Part shown: in pieces, positions 48,430 to 59,308 of the stretch
Layout of the letters: each line of letters starts with the position of its first letter
How positions within the stretch are numbered: position 1 is the first letter of the stretch
Origin: Podaxis mareebaensis
Lineage: Eukaryota; Basidiomycota; Agaricomycetes; Agaricales; Agaricaceae
Length of the DNA stretch: 64,000 nt
Assembly: GCA_018524725.1 (NCBI GenBank)
Contig: JAEUWP010000515.1
Coordinates: 62,001-126,000 of the forward strand
Direction of reading: 5' to 3'
Position numbers and translations under genes: made by a program
The notes under the pieces: generated by a model
Told to the model about the DNA's origin: nothing
The model's input: only the letters and a program-made list of their open reading frames with translations
Database searches by the model: none

Positions 48430-48583
48430 CTGCTGTATTTTATTGTCCCATACCTTCTCTGTTAATACTATCCATTTTTTGCCGACTTTTTTGTCCAAAA
48501 GTATGTAAGAAAATGCATTAAGGTCATAATACAAACTAGCAGTCACAAGCGCAAGGTGTGTATATACATGCTGATAAAAGGGA

Positions 48584-49309
48584 TCATCTCCGCCGGGAAT
48601 GGTCGGAGTCACTGGAAGGGCTGCGACTACGTCGCCGTTTGCGATCCCGAGAACGCGAACGAGAACGGGACCTTGAAGATCGGGAGTATGAAGAGCCTGA
48701 ATCAGACTCGGAACCTGAGGAAGTCGAAGTCGACTCTGAATTAGATTCCGAATCCGATTCTGAAGTGGAATCCGAGTCCGAGTCGGAGGGAGAGGAGGAT
48801 GATGACGTAGACCTGTGCAACGGCAATGAGTCAGAAGACGAGGTTGAGGACGAGTGGTTTCGCACCTAGCGCGCTTGCGGGAAGACGACGCCACTTCCTT
48901 CTCTTTCAGCTCCTTTGACCTTTCCTTCTCTTTGGCTTCGAGAATCTTGTTCGCGATGCCACTCCTGTCAGTGTAACACACCATCAGCAAAGCAGCCAGC
49001 TGGCCAGGGCCAGTTACATACTTGTTCTTGAATTCCTCGGGGACTTCAACACTTGGTTTTCCATCAGCCTTCAGCTTGGCCAGTAGTCGAGGATTTTGCA
49101 GTTGCTGCGTGCGCGAAGGACGCGAGACGTATGGTCTCTCATATTTGCATTCAAAGGTGTAATGTCCTGTATTTGAAGTTCCAATCAGAACTGGTTGTTG
49201 TGTAGGACGGATGTGGAATTTGACCTTTCTGCAAGCACTTCTGACAGACTGTTGAAGAGGTAGCCCGGGGTTGGTTTGCTGATCGCCTGTGAGGTGCGTA
49301 TTTCGACAT
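48584..49309 (-). CDS. CCHC zinc-knuckle protein, ZCCHC10-like, with SR tail
   Basis: Four exons: 49309-49225, 49166-49022, 48964-48866, 48812-48584; 185 residues. A single zinc knuckle CQKCLQKGHYTFEC (CX2CX4HX4C) spans the first junction, followed by the ZCCHC10 block RPYVSRPSRTQQLQNPRLL and KPSVEVPEEF. The tail is a long Ser/Asp and then Arg/Ser repeat (SRSRSRSRDRKRRRSRS), suggesting a nuclear RNA- or splicing-linked protein. Start MSKYAPHRRSANQPRA was chosen because it keeps frame into the knuckle. Convergent with V-ATPase c', 154 bp apart. Confidence 0.9.
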
Positions 49310-50784
49310 CTGAAATGGTCGAGTGGACAAAGGATGTCGACGTTGAGTAGAAGGTTGGAGTGTGGGAACGTGATCGACAACTCCTCCATTCAATGATCAA
49401 TCTCCTCCTGCCATTCTTCAGGCTTCAAGGCTTCACTAAGTACTACGCCGCACTACTTGGGTCTTGTCTGGTAACTCGCTACTATCATTGAATAATGTCT
49501 ATCGTTGCTGAATCGTCCTCCCGTTGAGGTATGACTTCAGTAGTGCTAACTGTGACTTCTTCACTACAGCACTTCAGAATCCACCCTCGAGTTTATCGAG
49601 CATTGCCAAAGCAGAACTGTTTATAGCACCCCTTCGGACCCCGACAGAAGGCAGTTTTTGATACACGCACGCCCGGGCTCTGGGCCTTTTGAAGTGGAGA
49701 AACCCGGAGGAAACGCTCCACGTACATAATTTATCTTAGGTGAGTCGGTGCGCTTTTTGTTTGTGCCACATGTGTTGATGGTTCAAACGATGAAAGGTCA
49801 AATTACTAGAGGGATGCTGATGTCGCCCTCAAGATTCTCGGCGAAATTTCTCACAAGCCGGCCCCTCTAAACCTCCTCGAGTAATGACATTGAAGTTGTG
49901 ACTGCTGGCCATTACGGCGCAACGTTCAGCCAGCCTGACCCTATACGGGACGTTGGACACTTACTACTTTCCATAGCAAATGTGATGTGTCATCACGAAA
50001 ATTCGGTTGCCTCGCGGACCCTGGACTGGTTCCAGACCTTGAAGGTTCCTCAACGACTTTAGCAGTTAGGTTGCATCTAAAGTCCAAACACTATCCCACA
50101 CCATATCCGGTGCGGCGTGGCTACATCGGTCATTTTACGAAGTTCGACACTATTTTCGAGTCAAGCTTCTCCCGCTCTTTGGCAAGGGGAGAAGGTCCGT
50201 ATCACCTTCATATCCCGTATTATCCCACTCGCGTTGATGATGATATCATCAGGGTACAATTCCGCAGGGTCGCCGAGGAGAGTGCAGCGAAGCCTGGGTC
50301 ATCTGAGGGCTGGCCCTAGCGTTTCCCCCTTTCTTAAAATTCCATAGAAGTTGCAAGAGGTAGAGCGAATGTACTGGAAGGGATTGCAGTCAAATATAGA
50401 AGTCGGAACCAGGATATGAATATCAAGGACTAAATCTCTCTTATTCAAGCGCTACAAATAGATCTGTAACACAGGTACCGTATCTAATATTATATCGCCG
50501 CGCTGCGCGATCTTATCCTTGGAATGTTCAGGTCTAATCGCTGGTTATCGCAATTCATGGTGCACCCAAGAAGCAGAACAATCATGATAACCCGAAAAGA
50601 CTCGAACGACAGCGTTGAACAAGCACTTCCTCTGATGTCGCCATGTTAGGTACTTAAAGGAAAGGCTGCCCTTCAGAAACACATCCTGACATAAGCGGAT
50701 CCAGCAGCACCTGTATTCGACCACCTCCGTTATATCAGTCCCACCACCGCCTAGTACTATTGAATCCTTGAAGATCACAAACCC
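49310..50784. other. Intergenic
   Basis: 1.47 kb between divergent genes. A 110-codon plus-strand ORF at 49987-50319 has no recognisable feature and is not called. Confidence 0.55.
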
Positions 50785-52152
50785 ATGGGAGGACACGCAT
50801 TTCGCTCAGTTCTCGCTTCAACTGCCTTCCCTCGATTGCCTCCAGCCGTCTACAACGGACTGAAGGCACGCATACAACCAATCCTGGAACAGTTGTATGC
50901 GCATGTGGGGGTCCCCCGCGAAGCGCCTCAGAAGGAAGATCATGGAGATTTGGATTTCATGGTGTGCCTCCCGCGACGGTCCATCACAAACACGAATGCC
51001 CCAAATGTAGGGGATGGATCAGCGATGGAAGACGCTCCTGGAAGTATAAACGTCCCGCATGATCTGGTCGCTGTTGCAATTGGAGCGAAACATTGCAACC
51101 CGATGGAAGGGAATCGAACATCCAATTTTGCGGTTCCTGTCATGCAAGGCGAGTGGGCCCAATTTGGGCATGAAGAAGAGGAGGCACAAGCGAGGGCGGA
51201 GGCTGGAGCGGAGATATTTTATCAGGTGTGTCACTTGAAGTCGTTGAGGTGCGCCGAATATTGGTGCTGAAGGCATTGTGCGGCTAGGTTGATGTCAACG
51301 TTTGTGATTCCAAGGAAGAATGGGACCGAAGGATGTTTGTCCATTCTTGCGGCGACTTGAACATGATCTTGGGCTTGATTGCGAAGAACGCCGGACTTCA
51401 TTTCAGTAACAAGGGACTCAAGGTTTGATTTGATCCTCTTGAGGCAGTCGACGATCCTAACACCATCCCACATCGATGAACAGTATCCCGATCAACCCAA
51501 CCCTCCGATCTTACTTAGCGAATCCTTCGATGACATCCTCAAGTTCTTCGGCTGGTCAATGGACGAATGGGAGAAAGGCTTTGAGACCCGTGTGGCGTGT
51601 TACGAATGGGCGACGAAGACGAACTACTTTGACCCGTCACACTTTCGAACGCGCGGTCCTGGGATCAAACAAAGAAAACCGGAACGGACGATGTATGCGG
51701 GATTCATCGAGTGGGCCGGCGACCGAACGCAAGACCATGTCTCCACCAACGGCACTAGCGGCAAAACGCAAGTAGTGCCTGACGCACGCGAAGCCGCCTT
51801 GGATTTCTTCAACAAACGCACCGAACTCGAAGCACGCAGAACGGAAGCACGCCGGAAGGAACTTCTGAAAACGTGGTTCTCTGGGTCACGGATTCGCGAT
51901 TGGACTGAGCTGGGTAATTATTGGCCAGGCGTGAAGAAGATTATGGATGGTGTGAGGGCAAAGTTTGGTGGTGATGAAAATGTTGCAAAGTTCTTGGATA
52001 AGGAAGGGGGGGAAGAGTTGGGGAGCGTTGTGTTGGAGGTTCAGGCTGAGTTGGATATTTGGCCATTGCGCAAGGTAGAGAGTGGGGAGAAAGAGACAAA
52101 TGGAGAGGCGGAAGAGAAACTGGCGAGCGGAGTGAAGGCTTTGAAGGTTTGA
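50785..52152 (+). CDS. Uncharacterised fungal protein with nucleotidyltransferase-like motifs, 414 aa
   Basis: Exons 50785-51225, 51288-51422 and 51484-52152, all phase 0. The N-terminal half has KEDHGDLDFMVCL, then VPHDLVAVAIGAKH, GNRTSNFAVPV, and, across the first junction, YQVDVNVCDSKEEW. Next is a helical part HSCGDLNMILGLIAKNAGL and SFDDILKFFGWSMDEWEKGF. Two close acidic residues (DLD) after a turn and a third in a later strand (VDVNV) recall the polymerase-beta nucleotidyltransferase fold, but the usual Gly-Ser motif is not evident, so this is inference only. It resembles a family of mushroom hypothetical proteins. No signal peptide or membrane span; the C-terminal 100 residues are charged. 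Confidence 0.78.
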
Positions 52153-52647
52153 AAACTGAACAATAACTTAAATGAAGATGATCCAGAAATCGAATGTGCA
52201 ACAAATTGTTTACGATTTTAGCTCGAAACACCTGTGCGACATCGGCTCGTCTCATTCCACAAAACTAGGTACTGACTAAAGAATGACATGACTTCATATC
52301 AAATTTCGAAAGGCGGCAAAGTTGGGCTTTGCCGAATGCCAACTGAGGTAGTCAACGAATACTATGATGCTCGTTCATCTTACCATCTTTAAGTATCCTG
52401 ACCATGATTTGTTCGGTACACGGGTTGAACGGCAGATGGAGGCTTCTCCGCTCACATGTATCAGGCAATACCCTGAATGTGGCAATAACAGGAACGGTTA
52501 ACTCGAACAATAGCATACAGCTGCAAGGAGGAAGGCGAAGTTTTCCTGGTAGGCGGCACCGGTCGATGATCATGCTTGATTGGAAATTTGATGCTACCCA
52601 GTCCATCGTTATGTACATCGGAAACTACGAGTGATAACACACGTCAT
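52153..52647. other. Intergenic between convergent genes
   Basis: About 500 bp with short ORFs only. Confidence 0.55.
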
Positions 52648-54267
52648 TCAAGGGGAAACATAATCAACTATAACAAGTTCAACAGGCGAATATGCTCGCG
52701 GATACTCATGTACACCCAGCACAACTTGACCAGCATACGGATTGAAACTGCGAATGACCGTCTCCTTTTCCTCACCCGGTAAGAAGTCAATCTCGGTGAG
52801 AGTAATGCTTGGCGCCGATTGACCCTCGATTCCAAAGTCTACACGCATCGCCAAGTGGTAGGCTCGAGCGGTCCGGAATGTCCGTGCGATCCTACGCCCT
52901 GACGGAGTATGAGTTGGCAGTGAAGCCTCCACAGTAAGGATCCCGAGGGTAGAACGAGATGATAGGGAGCACGGCGCCAAGAAAAGCGATTGCAAGGTAC
53001 CTTTGACTTCGTAAACGAAATCTTCTCGGATTTGACATGTTGGGGTGTGTTTATCAAGGTTCAATGTGAGAAGGTAGATGTGAAAGGCGTTTTCGTGGAA
53101 GTTCTCTCGATGATAATTATAGGCGATACCGAGAGCGACGAAGGAAGACGCTGAACGGGAAAAGAAATGGAGGCGATCAAAATTCCGAGGGAGCGTCCCG
53201 ATATGTGTTTCCCTAAGAGGTTGGACGGAGTCCTTCAACTCCATGGCAGTTGGCAGTTTGGAAAATGCTAATTTGGAGCTGAAGAGCTGTATGAAATGTG
53301 TGGTTGTCATGAAGTGCCGGGCAGGATCGTTGCTGTTGTCATATCTACTCTGTTGGTATTGATATGGCTGAGCCATAGTTGGTGATACATCGATATAGGA
53401 CTTACATGAACAGGACAAGTAATGGCCTTTCCGGTTTCGAGGTGGAACAGTTCAACAACTTTGGAAAGGGCAGGATGTCGAAAGAGTATCATATAACCAT
53501 TTTGGAGGCTCAATTCAGTCGGTGTTCCGCCGAGGATCGAGCTTCGCAACGGAATATCGTGTTCCAGAGTTTTGGTCACAATGTTCTCCTTAGAGCATTC
53601 AAATTTTGCAATTTTTCTATATCATTCGATTGGATGGTGAAATTTCGTAATGATGCGCACTTACAAATGCTGGACTGTGTCATGGATAGGGGATTCTGTC
53701 AAGTTCTCGACATATGCAATGTATAACGCATTGTCCCCGGGTTCGATGTAAGAAAGCGGGCTCCGGAACATTCTTGGTGACACTTGATATTCTAGCACCG
53801 GATTTTGGAGATCATTCCTCTGATACCAAGCATATGTGGTCGCATTCCCGTCCTGTGTCGCCTCGACAACGTACGGTGACATCAAGCCATAGAAGGGACG
53901 AATCGGGACATGTCCGTTAGATATAGATTTCCTGACCACCTGAGGAGCGCTAGGACGAACACCCGACCATTTCGCGTCAATAATTTCCATCTGGACAAGA
54001 AGCCTCTCGATATCTTGTGTGGAAGCTGTATACGGATCCAGATCAGGTAATGGGCATTGAGCCCTTAAGAAGACATTAATCCAGACACTGCGCTCCTTGG
54101 ATGCCTGGAAGATGCGTCGGCAAACCTGGCCAGCTTCGTGCGTTAGCAGTAGAGACAACCGCAGTCTCAACACCTACACGTCGATACCGAACGATATCTA
54201 GGGCTGGAAGGTAACCAAGAATCTCGAGGATCATGTCATCAGCGAAAAACGAAAAGTCCAAGGGCAT
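52648..54267 (-). CDS. F-box protein, 487 aa
   Basis: Likely substrate adaptor of an SCF ubiquitin ligase. Exons 54267-54178, 54125-53665, 53616-53406 and 53349-52648. The F-box is at the N terminus and spans the first junction: FFADDMILEILGYLPALDIV, then RYRRVCRRIFQASKERSVWI. The remaining 430 residues form a beta-rich region without a named repeat (blocks VLEYQVSPRMFRSPLSYIE, VELFHLETGKAITCPVH, IGTLPRNFDRLHFFSRSASS), as in many mushroom F-box proteins whose propeller-like parts are too diverged to name. Start MPLDFSFFADD fits an F-box at the very N terminus. Target unknown. Confidence 0.85.
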
Positions 54268-55938
54268 GGTTCTTGATTGCAAAAAAGACGGACAAGAGGC
54301 GATGGCGAGCAGAAGTGGGTGGTGGTGAAAACAAGCTTTGTCGCGGGACCGAAAGATGCAAAGGAGATGTCACCTGTTACGGTGAGTCACGAAGTGACCT
54401 TGCGACCTTCTGATTGATCTCGTGGCATTGGGCCAGACCCATGGGCTACCACCCAGGCGAAGATTCTATCCCAAAGCCCATGGCCAAAAGTTGGGGACAC
54501 CTAAATGTGCGAAAGTTATGGCTTCTAGACGCCAACCACGATGACTTTGCACTGAGGTTGGCCGTGCGCGATATGGTCCAGCCTATTTCAGCTTGTTGAG
54601 GTGCCAACGTGCACATCGCGACGCAGCTGTCGTACAAATTGATATCTACAGCTCTTTGCACCCCATGATTCCTCGGTGCACACTTGAATTACTTACTCTT
54701 GCATTCTGCGTTCTGCTCACCTTTGTCATCTAGTATGACCCGAACTCTCCACTCGGATAAGATCATGTTGGGGTTGGAAGCCAGAAGACGAAGATCAGTA
54801 TGATCTGAAATGCTCGTTGTTAGCGCTACCTGGAAGCGCGACGCCTCGATATTAATTAGGCAGTAAATTGAGCAATAAGCGGCGGTCGTTCCATATCAGA
54901 TCGAAGGTTGGTAATCATTTAACTTGCTGCCTGGACATCTAAATGAGCATATGAGCGAGGGTAGTGATAACCCTCGAGGCAATGGCTTCGGAAGCGAAAA
55001 GGAAGGACCAAATAACGGTGTTTTCATCCGTCTCACCCTGAATGCGGGAAGGGCGTATGCCAAAAGCAATGAAAAAGTTCGGAAACGAAGCAATCCGAGC
55101 AAGGTGCGGGAGATATGATAGCTGATAGTGGCCATCGTTTTCTCTGGTGGTGAGTCGGCACTGGTGCTGAAGTAACCGGCTTTCCGTGCCCTCCCCTGGG
55201 TACGCGCCATACCTGAGTGTCCTGAATGTCTACAGGGTATAGGAAAAAATACAGGTTAGTATGGCTGTATAGAATATGATAGTATAAGTGACATACTCAC
55301 AACACTTGTGCTCTGCCATGACCATGCTTCCCTTGAAAATTCGGGAAAAGATAGGGGCTCCCGAACCTATGTCAATCCATACTCAATGTTCCTAATTGAG
55401 ACAGCTTTCGTCGACTCGTTTGAATACCAGTTGTGTACACGCTCTCTTTCAATGAAAGTTTGGGAGGGCCAAGCCGAAAGGGATCCCGCGCATCTGCGTA
55501 TCCTTTTGACACCTAGCATTTAATAGCTGCTCATGGGCGCTTTGCGGCCGTTCGTATGCTGGAAAGGGGGATTTCAAGCTGTCCGCTTATACTCCGCTGC
55601 CATCCGGACAGGCGATGTCCCTCAAGTCTCCTTCGGAATTCAATTCCCTACAAGTTTATGGCCTATTTCACCTCTAAAAGCACATCCGGTGAGCTTCGAA
55701 GCTTCATAGAGCTTGCAACACGACGTTCATAACAGCTGGTTCGTCACCTAGGAGACGTAGTTTATGAGGCACCACCTATAGCGCAAACAGAGATCCGGTG
55801 GCAAGCATACCGGGAACCCAGTAGTCACAGCAGACTTGCAGTACAGCATCCAGGTAAAGGATCTCGTCTCTCAACTAAGGACTAACCGGGTTATCAACAT
55901 TTGGATATAACACCTTTATCGGTCCGAATTGCAGACAT
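54268..55938. other. Intergenic
   Basis: 1.67 kb upstream of the SGNH esterase locus. ORFs up to 104 codons (54896-55210, minus) lack family features. Confidence 0.5.
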
Positions 55939-57387
55939 ATGGTGCTATTCACTATTGAAATGCTTTTGGGGTTCCTCCTACTGACTTTTGGCTGTGACTA
56001 GGTCGACCTCCTATCCTATTCAGAGCTTTTGCTGGGATCACATCGAATACGTATACGCATTTGGAGACTCATATTCCTTCATTCCTGGTACTTTTGGGTT
56101 GCCTTCTTTCAGGTCGGTGATCTTTCCGGCTGCTTAGCATTCTTACTCAAGGCATATTCCAGCTTTATTGGTGATGCCACGAGGCTCGCTTTTACACCTG
56201 AACGGCTGCTCTCTAATCGAATTATTCGTAACAAGGTGCGGTCGCGATGAGGATCTGCTGTGGTTAACAATGATCAACAATCATCTAGACAAGTTCCGGA
56301 GGGTCAAATTGGGTAAGGTCCTGTTACGCTCTGGCAAGATATTACTGAAGCCCTTTACTGATAGCTACAATACCTCACTGGTTGTTTTGAAGGGCTTTCC
56401 ATTTCAGGCCCGAAACAACTGTGGGATTTTGCTCACGGAGGGGCAAAGATTGATAATTCACTGTGAGTATCGGAATCTTCATGTTGTGGCTACTAACCAA
56501 TAAGCTGACACATACAGTAGACTACCACCCCGTCGAAATACCACGGTTGAACTGGTGGATCAAGTCAGACAGTGGGTAGATTACGCCGCAGACATCCTTC
56601 CTAGACCTGCAGGAAGAACACTGACAACTTGGTGGATTGGTATCAACGATTGTCGCCATGCGTGCGACAACGAGACTGTAAGCTCGTTATCCAACTTCCC
56701 AGTGTTGTCATGAAGTAAAATATCGTCGCAGATAACTGACATTAGTGCATTCGTAGATGCTAGCTTGGAGTCTTATTTCAATATTGTGGTGTGCCCTTGG
56801 ATCTGAATTAACTCTGCACAGATCATAATGTGATGTTTAGAAAACGGCTGCCCATAATGGTTTACACACTCACTTGTTCCTCAATGTTCCGCCTCTAGAC
56901 AGGTCCCCCTCTGCGGCAACGGTCCGGACAGGGGTTAAGAGGTTGAAAGAGATGATCGGGAAGTTCAACGAAAAGCTCGCAATCCGGGCTGCCGAATACG
57001 CAAAAGAAAACCCAGGCAAGTTTGAAGTTCGTTGTGGGTATTGTGTATGATGAACCATCGGTAGATCAATTGGTGCTGACTTTTGACGCTGCTTCCGTTT
57101 TCACGAGGATTCTCGACAATCGCAATGAATTTGGACTCAAGGACATTACGACGTACGTTTGTTTCAACAGCATTCAAGGACACACAGTTGAAAGTCGTGG
57201 ATAGTTCCTGCCCAACTTGCCAAGACGAAGAGAGCTTTTTCTGGCATAGTGAATAGGCATCAACGTTGATCGACTGTCAGAAAATAACCTACGCATTGTT
57301 ACAGATGCCGGACACCCGACAGAGCACGTCCATCGTATTCTAGCGGGAGCAGTAGAGGAGTATCTACGGAGCTTGGATCATAACTAG
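55939..57387 (+). CDS. SGNH/GDSL esterase (CE16-like), N-terminal frame broken
   Basis: Related to fungal carbohydrate acetylesterases. Downstream of the N terminus the exons join cleanly: to 56112, then 56163-56235, 56289-56312, 56365-56462, 56518-56677, 56732-56788, 56841-57015, 57065-57152, 57205-57248, 57305-57387. Blocks: YAFGDSYSF (nucleophile Ser), DFAHGGAKIDNS, TWWIGINDC, THLFLNVPPLDRSP and GHPTEHVHRI (catalytic His). A plausible signal peptide (MLLGFLLLTFGC, ATG 55939 or 55960) lies directly upstream but one frame off; a TAG at 55999 ends it. The block V position three before the His is Asn, not Asp, in this splice model (HNAGHPTEH). One intron uses a GC donor (57016). Possibly an inactive or recently damaged gene. 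Confidence 0.72.
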
Positions 57388-59308
57388 TCCGATATTTCAC
57401 GGTGTTTGTTACGTCGTCCATGCTTTACAGCAAATGAATCTCTCACCAATAAATATCAATGCGCCCATAGAAAAGGGCCCGCCTGTCTCACACCTGCCGA
57501 AAACAGTATCCACGAATCTCCAGACAAATTGTTGTCCGGAGTGAAGAGAAGTGCAGTATCACCAGAGGAGCTAACACTTGAAATCACCAGTTAGGTGAGT
57601 GCAGAACGTCTGCTCTCCAAGTATTTGACATCATGCTCAGACATCCGCACCCAGCTGAATAACTTATTGTTTACCTGGGATACAGATTTGCAAGGTTTTG
57701 CTAAGGACGGGAATCATCACCTCGTCTCGTAGCCCAGCGGTGGGATTCTTCCTTGCCTCTGAAGAACTCCAGGCCATGACTATAATAGAACTGAGGCGTT
57801 GATACAGGGGTTTCTGAGATTGGGAACACCTTTTCGATGTTAGCGCGGTCGTCCCAGTAAAATGAACTAAGTTTTTTAAGTTGAATTTGGGGCTTGAAGC
57901 TGTGGGCTTGTGTTAGGCTGACGTTTTTGGTGTACTCTATTAACATGTTCAAGACTGTTTGCGGTTTTGTCGGATAAGACTCGATAGCGTTGCAACACAA
58001 TATCAAGCTGCTATACAGGCTTACAACACGGCTTCGTATAAGAAAGCGTTTCTCGTTCCTAATAAATGAGCCCTCCTAATGACATCTGGTTCTGGCGACT
58101 GGGTGCCTAACACCCATTTTCACCATGACACGCCCAATCGAAACTTTAGGTCGGCGGTCGATCTGCAGGCACGGACGGACCAAAGGGTACGACAGCACCA
58201 TTGACGTTAAGGGGAAACGAAGATCGGAGATACCGAAATGCCAAGATCTTATTTCTCAGTCTGTTAGGTTGTGCGGCAAGATGCAAGCACTGGGATTTAT
58301 GCATCAGAATGTGCGAAGGAGTGCCTTGACACGGATGAATGCGACATACCAAAACCATCACATTGACCTCCGAATAAGGGACCTCGACCGCTCATGTAGA
58401 GATGTTGGCGGGTGATGATGAGAAGTCAATCGGTGAGATCTCCAGGCGTGGAATGCTGCCAATGCGAGGAGATAGAATCGAAGTAGGGTGACTCGTTTGG
58501 TGCACAAAAATGTCTGCAAGACGAACTGTATGATGAAGGAGGTATTGCTGCGGATGGCGATCATGTTGGATGGCATGGTAAGGCGAAGGACTAGGGGCGT
58601 CTAGAATGGACATCTAGACCTTTATATTTGTTTCGGTGGGAGCATCTTAAGTGTCATATGACGGCCATAGATAGTCCAAGGATGTCCGTGTGGAGGGAAG
58701 GTCTCCGTAGGTCAGACTGAGGCACTCGTATCGAGGCGGGTCGCATTTGGATTCTCTGCAAGTAGCCGGTCTGCCGTTAAATGAGCTTGCTTGATTTGTC
58801 GGGGTCAGGAAATCCGACCAGGAGTGAGATGTCCTTGTCCGATAGTGGGTGCTATTTGTTCGGGGCCCGAAGCAGGGAGTGGGTCAGGAAATGGTCAGAA
58901 CTTGATGCGTGCGTCGGACAAGTGGTGGTGGATCGACTGAATAAAAGCTTGTCAGTAACATTCAACCCTGGGTATGCCACCGGCCCGCGCGTATTTGTTT
59001 GTACCTGATAGTGGTGTCAAACAGCGCGGCTGACTCGGGCAGACCTATTGTTCTCAACGTCCACCGTTCTGTGCCTGTTCATTGTTCTTTGCTGCTGGAA
59101 TGATTGGCAACACAGGGAGGCGCGCAACAATGACAGTGTATTGTTCCCTCCTGGGATCTATATATCTATCACTTGTGGTCTTTTTTACCTCTTGGTTTCT
59201 CCTCTTCACGACCTTACGAATTCACGCCATCCAGCTTGGGTCTGGTCTCCATACTTTCTTCTTCCGCGCCTGGTTGCGCCAGCCATCCCTTTGAAAATCA
59301 CTCTCGCT
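57388..59308. other. Intergenic
   Basis: 1.9 kb between the esterase and glucanase genes. A 101-codon minus-strand ORF (57701-58006) was considered and not called. The GH71 promoter must lie near the end. Confidence 0.5.

Noticed and set aside
57701..58006. 101-codon minus-strand ORF
   Set aside because: Reasonable composition but no splice partners, domain or signal peptide; not enough to call a gene.
59048..59308. Upstream extension of the GH71 ORF
   Set aside because: In frame but would bury the clear signal peptide MQFTDLFIYFLAIITIAHA; the ATG at 59309 is preferred.
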